Source: Leptoclinus maculatus (Eukaryota > Chordata > Actinopteri > Perciformes > Stichaeidae). From it: a DNA stretch of 64,000 bases. Within the stretch, counting starts at the first letter, position 1. Each line of letters opens with the position of its first letter. The stretch is from positions 12,090,986 to 12,154,985 of the forward strand of contig JAVDOI010000003.1 of assembly GCA_032191485.1 (NCBI GenBank). Reading direction: 5' to 3'. The notes beneath the pieces were generated by a model, which saw only the letters and a program-made list of their open reading frames with translations, ran no database searches and was not told the DNA's origin. This document shows positions 36,901 through 48,887 of the stretch, one piece after another. The translations under genes and the position numbers were made by a program.

Positions 36901-39346
36901 TTAGGCCTCGCCCTGGGATTGGATAACCACTGTAAGACGGCAGCCCCCAGCGCCGTCTTCCAGTTGGCCGCTTGCCAGCTGCCCCAACAAGATCACGAGC
37001 CTCACAGCAAGGGTGAGCTCGCTCAGTTGACTCCCCCTTCTTCTCGCTGCTCTGCAGAGACCCTGGACGAGGATTCAAACTCCCAGCTGTGTGAGAAGTG
37101 CCTGGTCGTGTCTCCATGGCCGGGGCATCACTCTCATGACTCTGGCTCCAGTGGAGGGGATGGACCCTCCCCGTGCAACCACCAGCTGGGGAATGAAAAG
37201 AGGCAGCAGGCCACTGGAGGCCGACAGACGGACAAGGAGACGGATAAGGACAAGCCAGGAACTAAAGACTTGAAGACGGACACCAAAGAGGACAGCAGGA
37301 GGAGCTCCAGGTGTGCTGTCATTTCTATGAGTCCTGTAACTAGCTTTTTTGATTTATTTGGGGGACGTAGGATCTTTACACAATCTTGCATCAACGTAAA
37401 TATTTTTATTTCGTCATATTTTTATTCGGTTGCTTTCATCCATTGTCTCTGGTTTTGCACTTTGCCTTATATTGCCATAGTTTTATACCTGTGTGTTTCT
37501 TTTACCATTGCGTTTGTGTTTATACATTTTTTTTCTGTACTACTTTAATTCATCCTCTTTTTTTATTATTTGTTTGGTTGTTTTTAGTTTTCAGGGCTCT
37601 CCCCTCAGCTCTGTGTCAGGTAGTGACTGTGAAAGTGTGTCGGTCACCACATGTAGTCTGTCAAGCAGTCCATACACTCCCAGGTAACTCATCACTCATG
37701 AAAGTGTGTGTCACTGTTATATTTGTGAATGTCTTTTTCCTGCCCACGCTCCAAAAAATACCTAAAAACTGAGTCCTTGTATGAAAGATAAAAAGATGCA
37801 TTGTTTGTTCCAGTCTTTATGCAGTCCTTTGTTCACATTCAGGAGTCGATTGACGTGTCAGTCACCTCTTCCCATATGGGCTACAGGTGACAGCATTAAT
37901 TTGCCTCCTGGCTTAGGCTGTAGATTTAATTAGACAGATGTAGTAGTATTGATTCCCATGTACATTCTGTACAGAATATTTAATAACAGTATTTCCCTGA
38001 CAATTTGTGAAATATGTAGGGAGTGGATTTGTTTACTTTTATTTGAAATGCTTAATTTTTTAATAAAGCATTTTGAACTTAAAGATTACAGTGGATGAAA
38101 TATGATTTTGAATGTCTTATCACCACTCCCTCCAGCCCTGTCAGCAGTCTGACCCCCAGCTCAGGGATGTCGGAAGACCTGGACCATCAGGAGATCCAGC
38201 TGGCCCTGCAAAACGCCAAGCTGGCTGCCAGGAACAAGATCCGATCGCGCTTCCACAGCAGCAGCGACCTCATCCACCGTCTCTTTGTTTGTATATCAGG
38301 TAAAAGCTCTCGCACGGTTAGTCCCGCTCTGTCCACCTCTTTGTCTTTGCCTCATTTTGATATCCGTTATGTGTTCTGGTGTGATGCAGGTGTTGCTGAT
38401 CAGCTGCAGACCAACTATGCCAGTGACCTTCGCAGCATCCTCAAGACTCTGTTTGAAGTAATGGCAACCAAGTGTGAGGAGGGAGACATTGATAACCAAA
38501 AGAAAGGTGAGGAACTTGTCTTAGATATTCAATATGTTACAGTGCATTGTCCCTTATTAATACAATACAGACATTATTCAGAAATGCCTTAGTATCACAA
38601 AAAAATGGTTATCTCAATAATGTCTTTTAAGAGTGTTTTTATTGGCTTGTAAAGATTTAATATTTCTCCGTAAAGGTTGTCTGCATTATATTGTCTCACT
38701 GATAACTCTGCAGCAGGGCTTTTAACACAAAAAACAATCAATCACACACTAGGGCCTGTTCTGCGTAGTGCTGTGCTGGAAGACTGTGCCCTCTGTCAGG
38801 AGACCATTTCCTCATCTGAATTGGCAGCCAAGGCCCGGGACGGCCAGTTCGAAGGTCAGAAAATCCACTGACTGACCCACTCAGAGAGTTCTGTTAATCT
38901 GTGTCTTTTCACCCTTTCTCCTGCAGCAGACGGGCTGATGGTGACTGTCCTACCTTGTGTTAACTGTTTCTCTCTGTGTAGACCCTCCGGACTGGGTCCC
39001 AGATGAAGCCTGCAACTCCTGCATTGCCTGCAAGGCTCCCTTCACTGTCATCCGCAGGAAGCATCACTGTAGAAGCTGTGGAAAGGTACGATGTCTCTTT
39101 GTCTGAGGTGGCAGAATTCTCATGATGTGTAGTTGATCAAACTGGTGATTCATACATTGTGTGTTGCCCATCATATGGATAGTAACTGATACATTATATA
39201 CTGTGTCATTTCAGATCTTTTGCTCGCGCTGCTCTTCCCATTCTGCTCCTTTGCCCCGGTATGGCCAGGTGAAGCCCGTTAGGGTTTGCACACACTGCTA
39301 CATGTTTCACGTCACACCCTTCTACAGCGACAAGGCCGGGATCTAA
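20149..39346 (+). CDS. zfyve28: ZFYVE28 / LST2, FYVE-domain regulator of EGFR trafficking
   Basis: LST2 binds PI3P on early endosomes and lowers EGF-receptor signalling; monoubiquitination keeps it off endosomes. Fourteen coding exons: 20149-20184, 32109-32249, 34497-34634, 34820-35022, 35176-35265, 35397-35486, 35574-35675, 35784-37310, 37588-37683, 38136-38299, 38390-38506, 38753-38854, 38982-39085, 39215-39346. Phases close to 1013 aa (human about 887). It begins [12 protein letters not shown]; the first ~300 residues are nearly human ([28 protein letters not shown]). Residues about 267-775, one 1.5-kb exon, are acidic and poorly conserved except for islands ([28 protein letters not shown]). 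Then come a second conserved block ([20 protein letters not shown]) and the C-terminal FYVE domain with WVPD, RRKHHCR and RVCTHC, all key features present. Confidence 0.97.
20335..20363. repeat. TTG/ATG trinucleotide repeat
   Basis: About six TTG units running into GATGATGATG, just inside ZFYVE28 intron 1. Confidence 0.85.
20659..20930. repeat. Interspersed repeat (AT-rich, percomorph-type), copy 1
   Basis: Starts GGCTGCAAGTAATTATTATG and ends AATTGATTATCAAAATAAA, with GAGAGGCTGGAACTTGG inside. It resembles a repeat I recall as widespread in percomorphs (GGGCTGCAACTAACGATTAT ... GATTAATCGATTATC). No database check. Confidence 0.6.
21511..21552. repeat. 21-bp unit, two tandem copies
   Basis: ATTCTGTATC(A/C)(T/C)CTGGACCAA occurs twice back to back with at most two differences. 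Confidence 0.9.
23352..23388. repeat. GA microsatellite
   Basis: GA repeats with one GC interruption, in ZFYVE28 intron 1. Confidence 0.95.
24325..24560. repeat. Interspersed repeat, copy 2 of the 20.66-kb type
   Basis: Shows AGGGCTATTTTCATTATCAA, AAAGCCCAAGTTGTCATATT and CAATGTCTTGTTTCCTCCAA in the order expected for the same repeat. Confidence 0.6.
25105..25190. repeat. Short fragment of a related AT-rich repeat
   Basis: AGAGCTGAGACAATTAGTAG followed by TAATCTGGTGATCGTTTCAG is like the ends of the same broad repeat type, strongly decayed. Confidence 0.4.
30701..30776. repeat. (TG)n microsatellite
   Basis: About 37 TG units in ZFYVE28 intron 1. Confidence 0.98.
30965..31005. repeat. C run followed by CA repeat
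   Basis: About 21 C and then about 10 CA units, 190 bases from the TG array and of opposite strand sense. Confidence 0.95.
38982..39346 (+). other. zfyve28: FYVE zinc-finger domain of ZFYVE28 (exons 13-14)
   Basis: Exons 38982-39085 and 39215-39346 encode the PI3P-binding FYVE finger. WVPD is the N-terminal membrane motif, RRKHHCR the basic ligand loop, and RVCTHC the conserved C-terminal motif. Eight zinc-binding cysteine/histidine positions are present in the expected spacing. The stop codon is TAA at 39344-39346. Confidence 0.95.
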
Positions 39347-41069
39347 CTCCACATTGTCACCCAAAGCACACAGTCCGCCACAACAAACGTATGCAACGGA
39401 CAGATCCAGGGCTGTGTACAAAGCAAATGCCACACTACTCTGGTATGGATCGTCATCGTACCTGCTGAGCAAGGCTGCAGTGTGAGGCCATTACAGATGA
39501 CAAAGCAGAGACGAGACACGCAGCCGCGAGTGATGATTCGACCCGTTTCTGTTGCTTCGGAGAGACTGGCAACCAAAGGGTTTGATTTCAGTTCCCAGCC
39601 AACACACAAGAAGGATTTACAAATGCTTGCCTGATTATAGAGGTGTAAAGGAGAGAGCGGATAAACAGGCATTAACAGATTTTGAACTGGCATTGTGCAA
39701 CAGTCCTCTGTAGCAGTTTGCGGCACAAAATCAAAACCACCTTGCTTGATTTGTTGCTTTCGGTGTAAATGAAAGGACTTGTGACATATTTTCTTATGCT
39801 TTTGCGAGCTTCCTACATTTGTGCCAGGGCTCCCACGGGACTCGGATTACTCAAAAGAATGTAAGTCATGAAAACCATGTAAATAAGGATACATCTGGTA
39901 ATAGCTACACTACAATGTCTTCAGTTAACATTTGCTATTTATATGGGAACTGGAAAGCAAACTTCCCCACACTACCAGTCCTAGTAAAGCAAAATGAAAA
40001 ACAGACAGCTTTTATATTAAGATTCTTATTTGCTTTTTAATGGCAATGAATGTGTAATTCTTTATCACTTTGTGAAAAAGCGTCAAGATTCCAACAAGTT
40101 TGACCGATCAGCTCTTTATGGCAACGGGCTGTGCCCACTGCTTTTACAGTCGCACCATGGCATGTTCAGTTTTCTCTGAGGACTCCGCTGCACACTGAGA
40201 TGATTAAAAGGGATTCTCTAGTCATCACTGTCGGGTCTTGAAGGCCCCCTAGTGGAGAGTTGACCTCTCTTCGCTCAGTGCCCTCATCACCATGTTGTGT
40301 ACAATTTGTTCTGAACCAGAGGCCTTCTAAGGTGCTGGCCTACGGACTACAGGCCGATTGATGCCCATTGATTTATCTTCCTACTCGCGCTCGTTATAGT
40401 GCAATATTACTACAAACTGCAATGGTCCTGCATATTTTAGAGACGACACTTAGCTATTTAAATTGTAGTTATCATTTCCGAGGCGATAAGTTGTGCTGAT
40501 TCGGGTTTACAGATAATTAATTCCAGCTTTGGCTCTGGTGGTACTGTTGGACAGGAACAGATATTTTGTTCTCAAATTGACATCATTTGCACCTGACTTC
40601 CTTTCTGCTCTTGAATCTGCTTCCATTGAATGACCACGTACAAAGTATCTTCCATGCTCATGAAATAACAGAGTTTGTGTGTCTGAAAGGTCAGAAGTGG
40701 TCAGTCAAATATGGACCTTTGAGCAACATCAATGAGATATCACATCATGTCCATTCTGCTCTGACCTAAAGCAGTTTCTCAGGCATTACATAATCAACAT
40801 CATTCACTACTCTTGGATCAATTTTATTTTCATTATTTTCATTTTTTAAAAGGTTTGTTTTTTTTCCTTTTATAAAGAACAAAAATAATGTATGAAGCTA
40901 TAATTACTTTTATGTAAAATACAAGGAATCATGCAGTAATTAAAGGGTGGGATATCCAGTTATTGTTTCAGAGTTTGGTCTTATTTTGTAAAATTAATTT
41001 CCATGATAAGAGCTGTGTAAAATATTCAACAAACAAATGTTATATAGTTTTAAATGCGATGTATATTGA

Positions 41070-41075
41070 AATAAA
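41070..41075 (+). promoter_or_regulatory. Possible ZFYVE28 polyadenylation signal
   Basis: AATAAA about 1.7 kb after the ZFYVE28 stop codon. Candidates exist on either side (for example near 41217), so the true 3' end is unknown. Confidence 0.35.
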
Positions 41076-41379
41076 TTACTTTTTCCTGTTTAAAAGGTTG
41101 ACTGATGACATCTCCACTTTATTTTTTACAGCAAAGTACCATTGAATTTCTGCCTTTAAATGTGTCAGTAGATTTGTGTCCTGCATTGATCTACGTACTG
41201 TCTATTATAGTCCAATAATAAAAAAAGGGGCCTGGTCCCGCCCCCTAATTGGTAATGTCATACTGATGTACAGCTCCACAGAAAATGTATGAAATCCAAG
41301 ATGTCAATAGTGTGGATTTAAAACTTAAACTTCACTTTAATTGCTGCATACTTTGCATACATACATGAACTTTGACCTC

Positions 41380-41520
41380 TGCATTCAACCCATCCTAAGC
41401 ATTTTAGGAGCAGGGTTTGTTGTCTCACTCAATGACACTTTGACATGCAAACAAGAGGAGCGGGGGATCGAAGGATGATCCACTCTAACCCCTGATCCAC
41501 AGCCACCACAATATACGAAG
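41380..41520. repeat. Decayed interspersed repeat fragment
   Basis: Contains TCACTCAATGACACTTTGAC followed by GGGGGATCGAA. The pattern resembles a very common teleost repeat carrying CAAGGACACTTCGACATG and a GGGATCGAACC end. Identified from memory, without a repeat database. Confidence 0.5.
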
Positions 41521-41652
41521 TGGAACTCTAATGTGACTTGAATTGTCTCAAACCACAAATCACTCTTTTCAAGAGTTGAGTTGGTTGACAATTGTTAAAG
41601 TTGAGTATTGTTTTGTTTTGACTGACTGAATATTCTCCAGAGATGCTCATTT

Positions 41653-41701
41653 CAACTGTTTTCACAAGCTGAGGAGCCACCTCAACTCGTGAAAACAGTT
41701 G
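41653..41701. repeat. 49-nt imperfect hairpin
   Basis: Arms CAACTGTTTTCAC and GTGAAAACAGTTG are perfect 13-base complements. Inside, a further pair (TGAGG / CCTCA) and two more base pairs extend the stem to about 20 pairs with two mismatches and a 5-base loop (AGCCA). Confidence 0.85.
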
Positions 41702-42634
41702 TTATATGTCTTCTGTGGCTCTGGATGGAGCATTCTTAAGAAAGCTTGTTTTATTTTGGATAGAATGAAGATGAAGATGAAGATAGCAATTTTCTTAAAA
41801 AGTTTGTGTGGGTCTTTACCAGACAAGGAGGGTCCAACTATGCTGTTGTTTGCCACACTAGAGACTAAAAGTCAGGATGTCTCAGCCTCTGCTTCTTTAA
41901 ATTATGTTTTTATCCATCTCTTGGGAAACAAATTGCTGAAGTAAGAAAGTATAAGATAGGCCCCAAAAGTTACAGTGCACCATACGGGACTAGCACAGGA
42001 AAACAATTCTTTTCAGAGACCCAAAAAATTCAGCACTGGATTAGAGGCAAAAAACAGCAGTAGGACACATACATGCTGCCAACATATAGTGTAGTGAGTG
42101 AAACAGTTTAACCTGTTCTGTGGAATCCCTAAATTATAGGAACAGATCTCGTCAAGAAAGGAACCACTGGGTGGCAGCACTTGTTCATGGCATTGTATTA
42201 CAATTGTATTTATCAGTCATTGCACATGGAGATACAGTACTAATCCATATGTTTTAATTTGTTTTACCCTTAAATATAGAAAAGGTTGTATGCCAGACGT
42301 TGTTTTGGTAGGATTTTAAAACTTCTGAAGTTAATACTTTAATTATAATGTGGATATTGGAGTATGTGAAGCCCAGCAGTAAGTAATTAAAAACTTTTAT
42401 TTAAAGTTTTTAAATCTCATATAGGAGGATAGCAGTAGTAACCTCCCTTTGATACAGCCATATGGACTTAATTTCCCGGCGATATTTGCGTAGTATCCTC
42501 CTTTAATCTCTCCAGCTGTTATCTCTTTTCTCGTACATTAAGCTTACAGCGGTGAGGATAATGGGCTTGGTGATGAAGAGGTTTGTGTGGGTGAGAGATA
42601 AAGAGTTAAACGTGTCCGGCCTCTGCAGGCTGTG

Positions 42635-42639
42635 ATTGG
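42635..42639 (-). promoter_or_regulatory. Inverted CCAAT box of the FGFRL1 promoter
   Basis: ATTGG within GTGATTGGCCCGC, just left of GC-rich sequence that becomes the presumed first FGFRL1 exon. An NF-Y type element is plausible; no TATA box is evident at a fixed distance. Confidence 0.4.
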
Positions 42640-42689
42640 CCCGCAGCTGCAGCGCTGGGACGGACAACAAGTCTCCGCTCTGCGCGCAC

Positions 42690-42978
42690 TGGAAAAGTCA
42701 CTTGGTGGACGAAGCAGACTCACACAGGGAGCAGACTGCCTTTACTTTTTGAAAAATAAAATTAGCATATGAGACTTTTGTTTTTATGGAAGCATCCGGT
42801 TTTATTCCGCTTTTGATTCCGTTATTTTGTCTCGGATACAAGCGCGTGCTGGTCTGTTAGAGGTCGGTGAAAAGTCAACCACTGTCACTTTTGATTCATG
42901 GGCTCAACACGGACTGCAGCGGAAAACATCTCTGTCAAGAGGCTGACACGGGGTTGACTTCATTCATTGAATATCCAG
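42690..42978 (+). other. fgfrl1: FGFRL1 noncoding first exon (5' UTR), start approximate
   Basis: The sequence ends in a good donor, ATATCCAG|GTATGT at 42978/42979. It lies downstream of a CCAAT box and GC-rich patch and is 0.65 kb before the signal-peptide exon. FGFRL1 of other vertebrates also has a noncoding leader exon. The 5' boundary is a guess. The short reading frame at 42867-43061 runs through the donor and is not considered coding. Confidence 0.55.
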
Positions 42979-43640
42979 GTATGTTATCGACACATTTATA
43001 CGGGCCCTTCCTCCTTTTTGTGTTTCAAAATGTTCCTATTTATTTGCATGCTTACAAGTGAGGAGCATCAGTGATATTTTACTATGAGCAAAGATATATT
43101 TGCCAAAACAGACGTTATCATGAACAGTTTCCCATTTGAGACCTCAGGTAGCTTGTTTATTTTAATATTTAGTCGACATATAAAGGGAATATTACATTAA
43201 CCAGGACTTCTTAAACTTTGCCAGGACCGTTAGAGTATGTGGACCCCACACATGTATTGTTAATGTATTGTTGTGGAATGTATATAGATTTATTTAAACA
43301 TTTTTTATTTATATTAAAATTAGTTAATTTGGGGTTCATTATAGTAAAGTACCTGCGGTCTAGTTTGGGAACCACTAAGGTCAACTCCTACAAAACTTTG
43401 TCCAGCAAGATAAAAAGTATTTTAGTGACATGAAGACTGATATGATATAGATGGTACAACCATTGATATTACTTTTGTCTATTGTAATGTTATATTTCAT
43501 TTAAGAAAGTATTCTTTTAATCATTGTGGGAAGTTGGCTTGAACAGCAAATATTTTTCTCTGATTCCTCTGATAGCCACATGGAGAATAATATGCATGTA
43601 CCATGTGTCAGTGATCATGTGTTTCTCAGATTTAGGGGAC

Positions 43641-46600
43641 ATGAAGGTGTCTTTGGACAGTATGAGCGTCCTGAAGATCATGCTGTTCCTCTTTGAGGCT
43701 GTTTTACTGACCGACTGCGCAAGAGGTAAGAGTCGTTTCATAAACGTTCCTTCTTTCCTACTAATATTGCGTGTTTCAAAGCTGGAAGTAACACCAGATT
43801 CATAACTCATTATAACTCAAGTTGACTGGCTGGTTTCATGTGAGCATGAAGAAAGTCTCAGTTAGCTCTTAATTTTTTCACACCGAGAAGTAAGAGACGG
43901 AAAACTAAGAACTAAAAAAAAATCTCTAAACAGGGCCCAAAATCAACACCGGGCAGGGGAATGAGAGAGGGCAGGCCAACCCCTGCCTCCAGTTTGTGTG
44001 TGTTTCAGTCATGGCCGTGTGTGTGTGTGTGTGTGGTGCGTGCGTGCATGCGCACATTCACTACAGCTAAACCAAACAAACATCATCCATCAGCTTCCCA
44101 GGGTGAACGAACACAAGTCAGTGTGAGAGTCCAGCTCTCCCGTGGCTGGCCAAGGGACTGACTCACATCAGCCTGTGTGTGTGTATGTGTGTGTGTGTGT
44201 GTGTGCGTGTGTGTGTGTGTGTGCGTGTGCGTGTGCGTGTGCGTGTGTGTGTTCTTGACCGAAACAGTGAGTGGAGAGTGGGAGACCTCAGTCTGACCAC
44301 AATTCCACTGCACTGTTTATTGTGCCAGTATCAACACTTTTCTTTATAAAGACAACTTACAGTGAGGTTGTCACAGGTCATGAATAGCTTGTCAAGACAA
44401 TTTCTATGATTTCATCCACCATCTCTGGCTACTGAACCATGTCTGATGCGATCCAGCAGCATGAGTCCGAGGCAAAACTTCCCTTTAATGAGAGAAATCT
44501 GGACGGCAGACACATTTCCCCTGAAGACCACGCACTGGCAAAACAAGCGGGCTCTATTGCGCTCTCTTTTCTCTCTGTGGCGTCTGGTAGGTATAATACC
44601 TGTATGTGGCTATCAGGGCTCAAGGTAGAGAGGCAGGAGGGGGTTGGCGGCGGTTGAGAAGGGGAGATTAGATCTGTGGGTCTGCAGACAATGCCTTATT
44701 CACAGCGTGGCAGCCGTGCCTTCACGGCACGACTAAACCAAAAGTAAACAAGACGTGAAGGCTAAATAAGATTAGACAGGCAATTGTAATTACAGATCAA
44801 CAGAATGTGAAGGAGAAACCCAAAGAAGAATCCAAACGGATGGTGAAGAGCGGAGGTCCAATTGATATAATGGCAGACAAAAGGGAAAAATTGTACAGCC
44901 GTGTTTTCATGATTTCTCTGAAAGTGGTTGCAGATGCACAGACAGATAGACACATCAGTAGATATGTGTAGTTGGCAGTGAGGTGATTTTGAAAGATGCT
45001 TGACTATCTGTGAAGAGTAAATCTTCCACAGTTCTCCCTGCAGCAGCAGCAGCAGCAGCAGCAGCAGTGATACAGTGCGTTCTGTGTTACAGTCCAAATG
45101 CAACAGCTTGACTCTGACAACCTGTGAAATACAGTCTGGGCGGTTTTAGCTCCAAACTTGTTACTGTTACATTGCAGCGAAGGCCAGAAAAGCTGTAAAA
45201 CTGTTCCTGTAAAATTTAACAACGTATGATGACATCTTTGACAAATGTGAATGACATTTTAAAGGACAAGACCCCTTGGGGCTTATGTGTAAAACAGTAA
45301 AAACACATTGGAAGTGTTACTTTACTGCTGTTATCTAAACATTTCGACAGTAAGTTTGGGTGAACGATTTTAAGCCTGTTGCTGTCAGTCATCAGGCGAC
45401 ATCTGACCCCGGACCCCCTGCTCACACACACATACATACAGACAGACCCTCCCTCTCTTCACTGCTACGACTTTGCGACTGGCCAAGCAAGAATTATTTC
45501 TTAAGACCCCCCCCCAGGAACCCCCGCACTTCCTCCATCCCAACGCCTTCTTTCCTCCCCCTCTGGTGCTCTGCCACCCCCAGCAGCTGGAGGAGGTGCT
45601 CAGTGATGTGTCCCAGCAGAGCTTCTAATGTGGTGACAGGCCCGGGGACCACTGGGCTCCACTCACCGAGGAATGCAGCAGCCCGGACATATGGATCTGC
45701 AGAAATGCACCCTGGGAGAAACAGAGAGGCACCAGGTGTCTCTGTTATGCACAAGGACTAGCTAATCATGAACACACACACACACACACACTGAATGGTA
45801 CTGTTGTGATGCGTTTTTAATTAGAAACAGGCCGCAAATACAGTCGTGCCTTTTTGTGCATGTATGCGACTCTGTTTTATTTCCTATTTTCTAAACCACA
45901 CACATGTTTGCTTCACCTCCGGAGCCGCCTGGTGAAGTTTAGAGCTTGCAAACTGCCTCGCAACCTCGTTGGAAAATGTACATTTTATAGCAGAGTTACA
46001 TCATGGTTTCATAACAAGAACTTACTATGAGATAAATTGTATGCCAAGGGCTTTTACAATCACAAGGCTATTTGGCTCCCAGACAGTTTTCCATTTCCTT
46101 AAACCGTAATGAGGCTAGTTTCTCAGTAACCAAATGCCCCAAAGTCTAAATAGCTCCTGAATAGCAAGAAGGTGCAACAGTGGTGTTCTCGCTCGTGGGT
46201 CAAGCTGGTGAGACTGGGGGGTGTGGAGGGGGGGGGGGGGGGGGGGGGGGGTTGTGAGCTTGGATGTGGTGCAGTGTAGCATGTTTTTTTTTCTTCTTCT
46301 TGCCCAGCTAGCACTTTAATGCCCCATTGAGGTATTAGAAATAAAATCAGTTTAATGTTGCGTTTTGTGTTTCAGCCCACACAGTTGAACTCTGAAGGGA
46401 AACATCTCTCGTCTTCTACTTCAACTGTAGTCTGTGCGGCTGTTCAACGCATCAAGTCCAATTTTCTGTTTTACAAACCAGTCACTGCCTGCCACCCTTC
46501 TTGACACGTCTCCCTTCTTTTCCCCTGCTTCTCTTTGCATTTTCACCCATTTATTACCAGTGTAAAGTCGAAGGAAGTAAGTTAAGTTAATGTGCTGTCG

Positions 46601-47843
46601 TTAAAACAAGGCATGAGCTGACCTTTACTCTCACCCAGCCTTTCTCAGCTCTCCGTACCCCCTATTTACTGAGTCTGGGTCCATTTGTGGAGAACAATGG
46701 ATGGATTATTATGTGCAGCGGTCCCCCAAGTTGGACAGAGCAGCAGTAATTAATTTTAAACACTCACCATCCCTGTGGACCGGACTAGTTCGCAATCTAT
46801 TAGAACTCACAGTACACGGGGGAGTGTTTTTACTGAGGCGCTGCCATTTAGAGGTGCGTGTGAAGAAGTTACGAGAGATCTGAATATATGTGTGTGTTTT
46901 ATTAAGCGGGCTGAAATTACCCTGAGAAAAGTCATGATAATGAGACATCCAAGGAGCACGGGGCAATTTGGAAAACCTCAGAGGTATACCAACAACCATT
47001 CCCGCTCAACCTCTTTCTCCTCTAAACCAGGTGGAACTAATATTCCTGCTGCTACGATCCCTCTGTTTCTATCACGGAAATAATGTTACCACCATTCTAA
47101 CAATCCGCGTTCCCCATCTATCAGCGTACACTGCCGACCCTGTCAGTTCAGGAGGAAACATTCGCTGAGAGGAATGTGTCAGACTTCACCCCTCCAAGGG
47201 GGAAAGAAAGGAAAGGGCTGTAGCTGTGATAAGTAGCCATAATGGAGGTCAGTTGGTGTTTACTTTAGCAGGGGTCATATAATCCCTGTGAGCAACACTC
47301 TCCTCATTGACTGACTTTAATGGCCACTTCAATTAGCATTCATGTGGAATTTCAACAAGGCATTGTCCGCTTTCAGTGTTTGTCATTTTCAGCTGTATGC
47401 TAATGCTTCAGTGCACATGAGGAGAATTTTCCTCTCTGTTTCTGTTTTTTTAAGAAAATCCTATTGACTCACGCGAAGGTCTGTGTGTGTACAATGCTCA
47501 TTAGTTTGTTGGGCAGTTGGCTCTGGGAGTGTTTTAAGACCACACACACACACACACTCTTCCTGCTGGCTGAATGGATTTGGGTTCAGTTAAATAGAAT
47601 TCCTTTTGCTCCCGTTAACCTTCGCAAAAAAGCCATGGAGCTGCTCACAAAGTGCACGCGGAGGTGCCAGGCTGTCACCATTCAGATGATAATCAACTTT
47701 ACGCGCTCCCCTGGTCTGATTTACCAGACGTATGAATAACAGATCTTTGTTAATTGACAGCTGTTTGGTGTTAAATATAAGCATGTGATGATACTGGACG
47801 CTGTTTGGACTCCACAGTTCAGGCTGCTGTGTTACACCCTTTG

Positions 47844-47902
<59 letters not shown>

Positions 47903-48849
47903 TGAGTGACTGGAAGCGAGCCTGTAGGGTCCGCCTCGCTGGACCCCTACAAGTGACCTTACAATAACATTTCAGCTCCACAGTGGGATGTGTTTGTCTT
48001 GCGCAACCCCTCTTTGTAAGCCTCCTTCATTTCTCCAGTCCCGCTCTGTTTTTCTCTTTTTCTTTTGAGGAGCCAAGTCGTGGAGAGAGACGCCCGCCTC
48101 CTCCTCCATCTCCCACCTCCTCACCGTTTTGTGCTTCACAGCTGTTCACTCAGTCACTTTAGGAAGTGAAATGATGAGATTCCAATTGCTCTCCTCTTTT
48201 GCCCTTCAACAGGAGAAGTCGAGAACTTGTAGATTTACGGTTCGGACCATGAAAGTGCGTGCAGATGGTGCGGAAATCAAAACTGTTCTTCCACTTTTCT
48301 TTCTTCTCCCTGTTTCTCCGTGTCTTTCCTCTAGCATTGGCTCCCTGTTGTATCTTCTGTCCTCTCCTTGGTGTTACGCAACCTTGCAAAAAAAAAAAAG
48401 TACAAAACGTGTACCATGACAACCTTTTGTTATGTCAGGAAAACACATCTATACTGTATTTATGTGATGGTGGCCTTGGGATGTTGCTTGGACTGAGCAG
48501 GTCTGGACAAGTTCAACAGTTGTCATTGTGATGTTAGTGAATAAAAGGCTGATTTAAGCAGCAGAAATATTATCTGCCACATCTTACTGTATGTGCTTGT
48601 TTGCTGTACTTGCCACAGCCTGCTAGAATCAGTGCTGCTGTAGCCTCATACTGACTTATCAGAATACCAAATCAGGCAGCCAGGAAAGTACCTGTTGTAC
48701 AGAACTTGATGAGCAGTTTGCCGTTAGTCGTCTTTATAATCTGATATCAGAAATTGCGTCGAAAGGATTATGATTATTCTCTGTCTCTGCTATCTCCTCT
48801 CTCCGGGGGTTCCATTAGAAGTCACTTGTTGTTCTGACAAACCCTCACT

Positions 48850-48887
<38 letters not shown>

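Larger units (their letters stand above)
39347..42634. other. ZFYVE28 3' UTR and spacer to FGFRL1
   Basis: Likely carries a long ZFYVE28 3' UTR (a signal at 41070), a decayed interspersed repeat, two hairpins (41653-41701 and 42388-42412) and, at the right end, the FGFRL1 promoter. No protein gene was found. Confidence 0.55.

Noticed and set aside
35584..37548. A single 654-codon open frame in ZFYVE28
   Set aside because: It runs through the 108-nt intron 35676-35783 and past the donor at 37310; the true reading is two exons plus intron sequence.
42388..42412. 10-base inverted repeat TAAAAACTTT / AAAGTTTTTA
   Set aside because: AT-only composition makes chance likely; no other support for function.
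45004..45222. Poly-Cys / poly-Leu frames
   Set aside because: Translations of the (CAG)9 repeat on the opposite strand, with no gene context.
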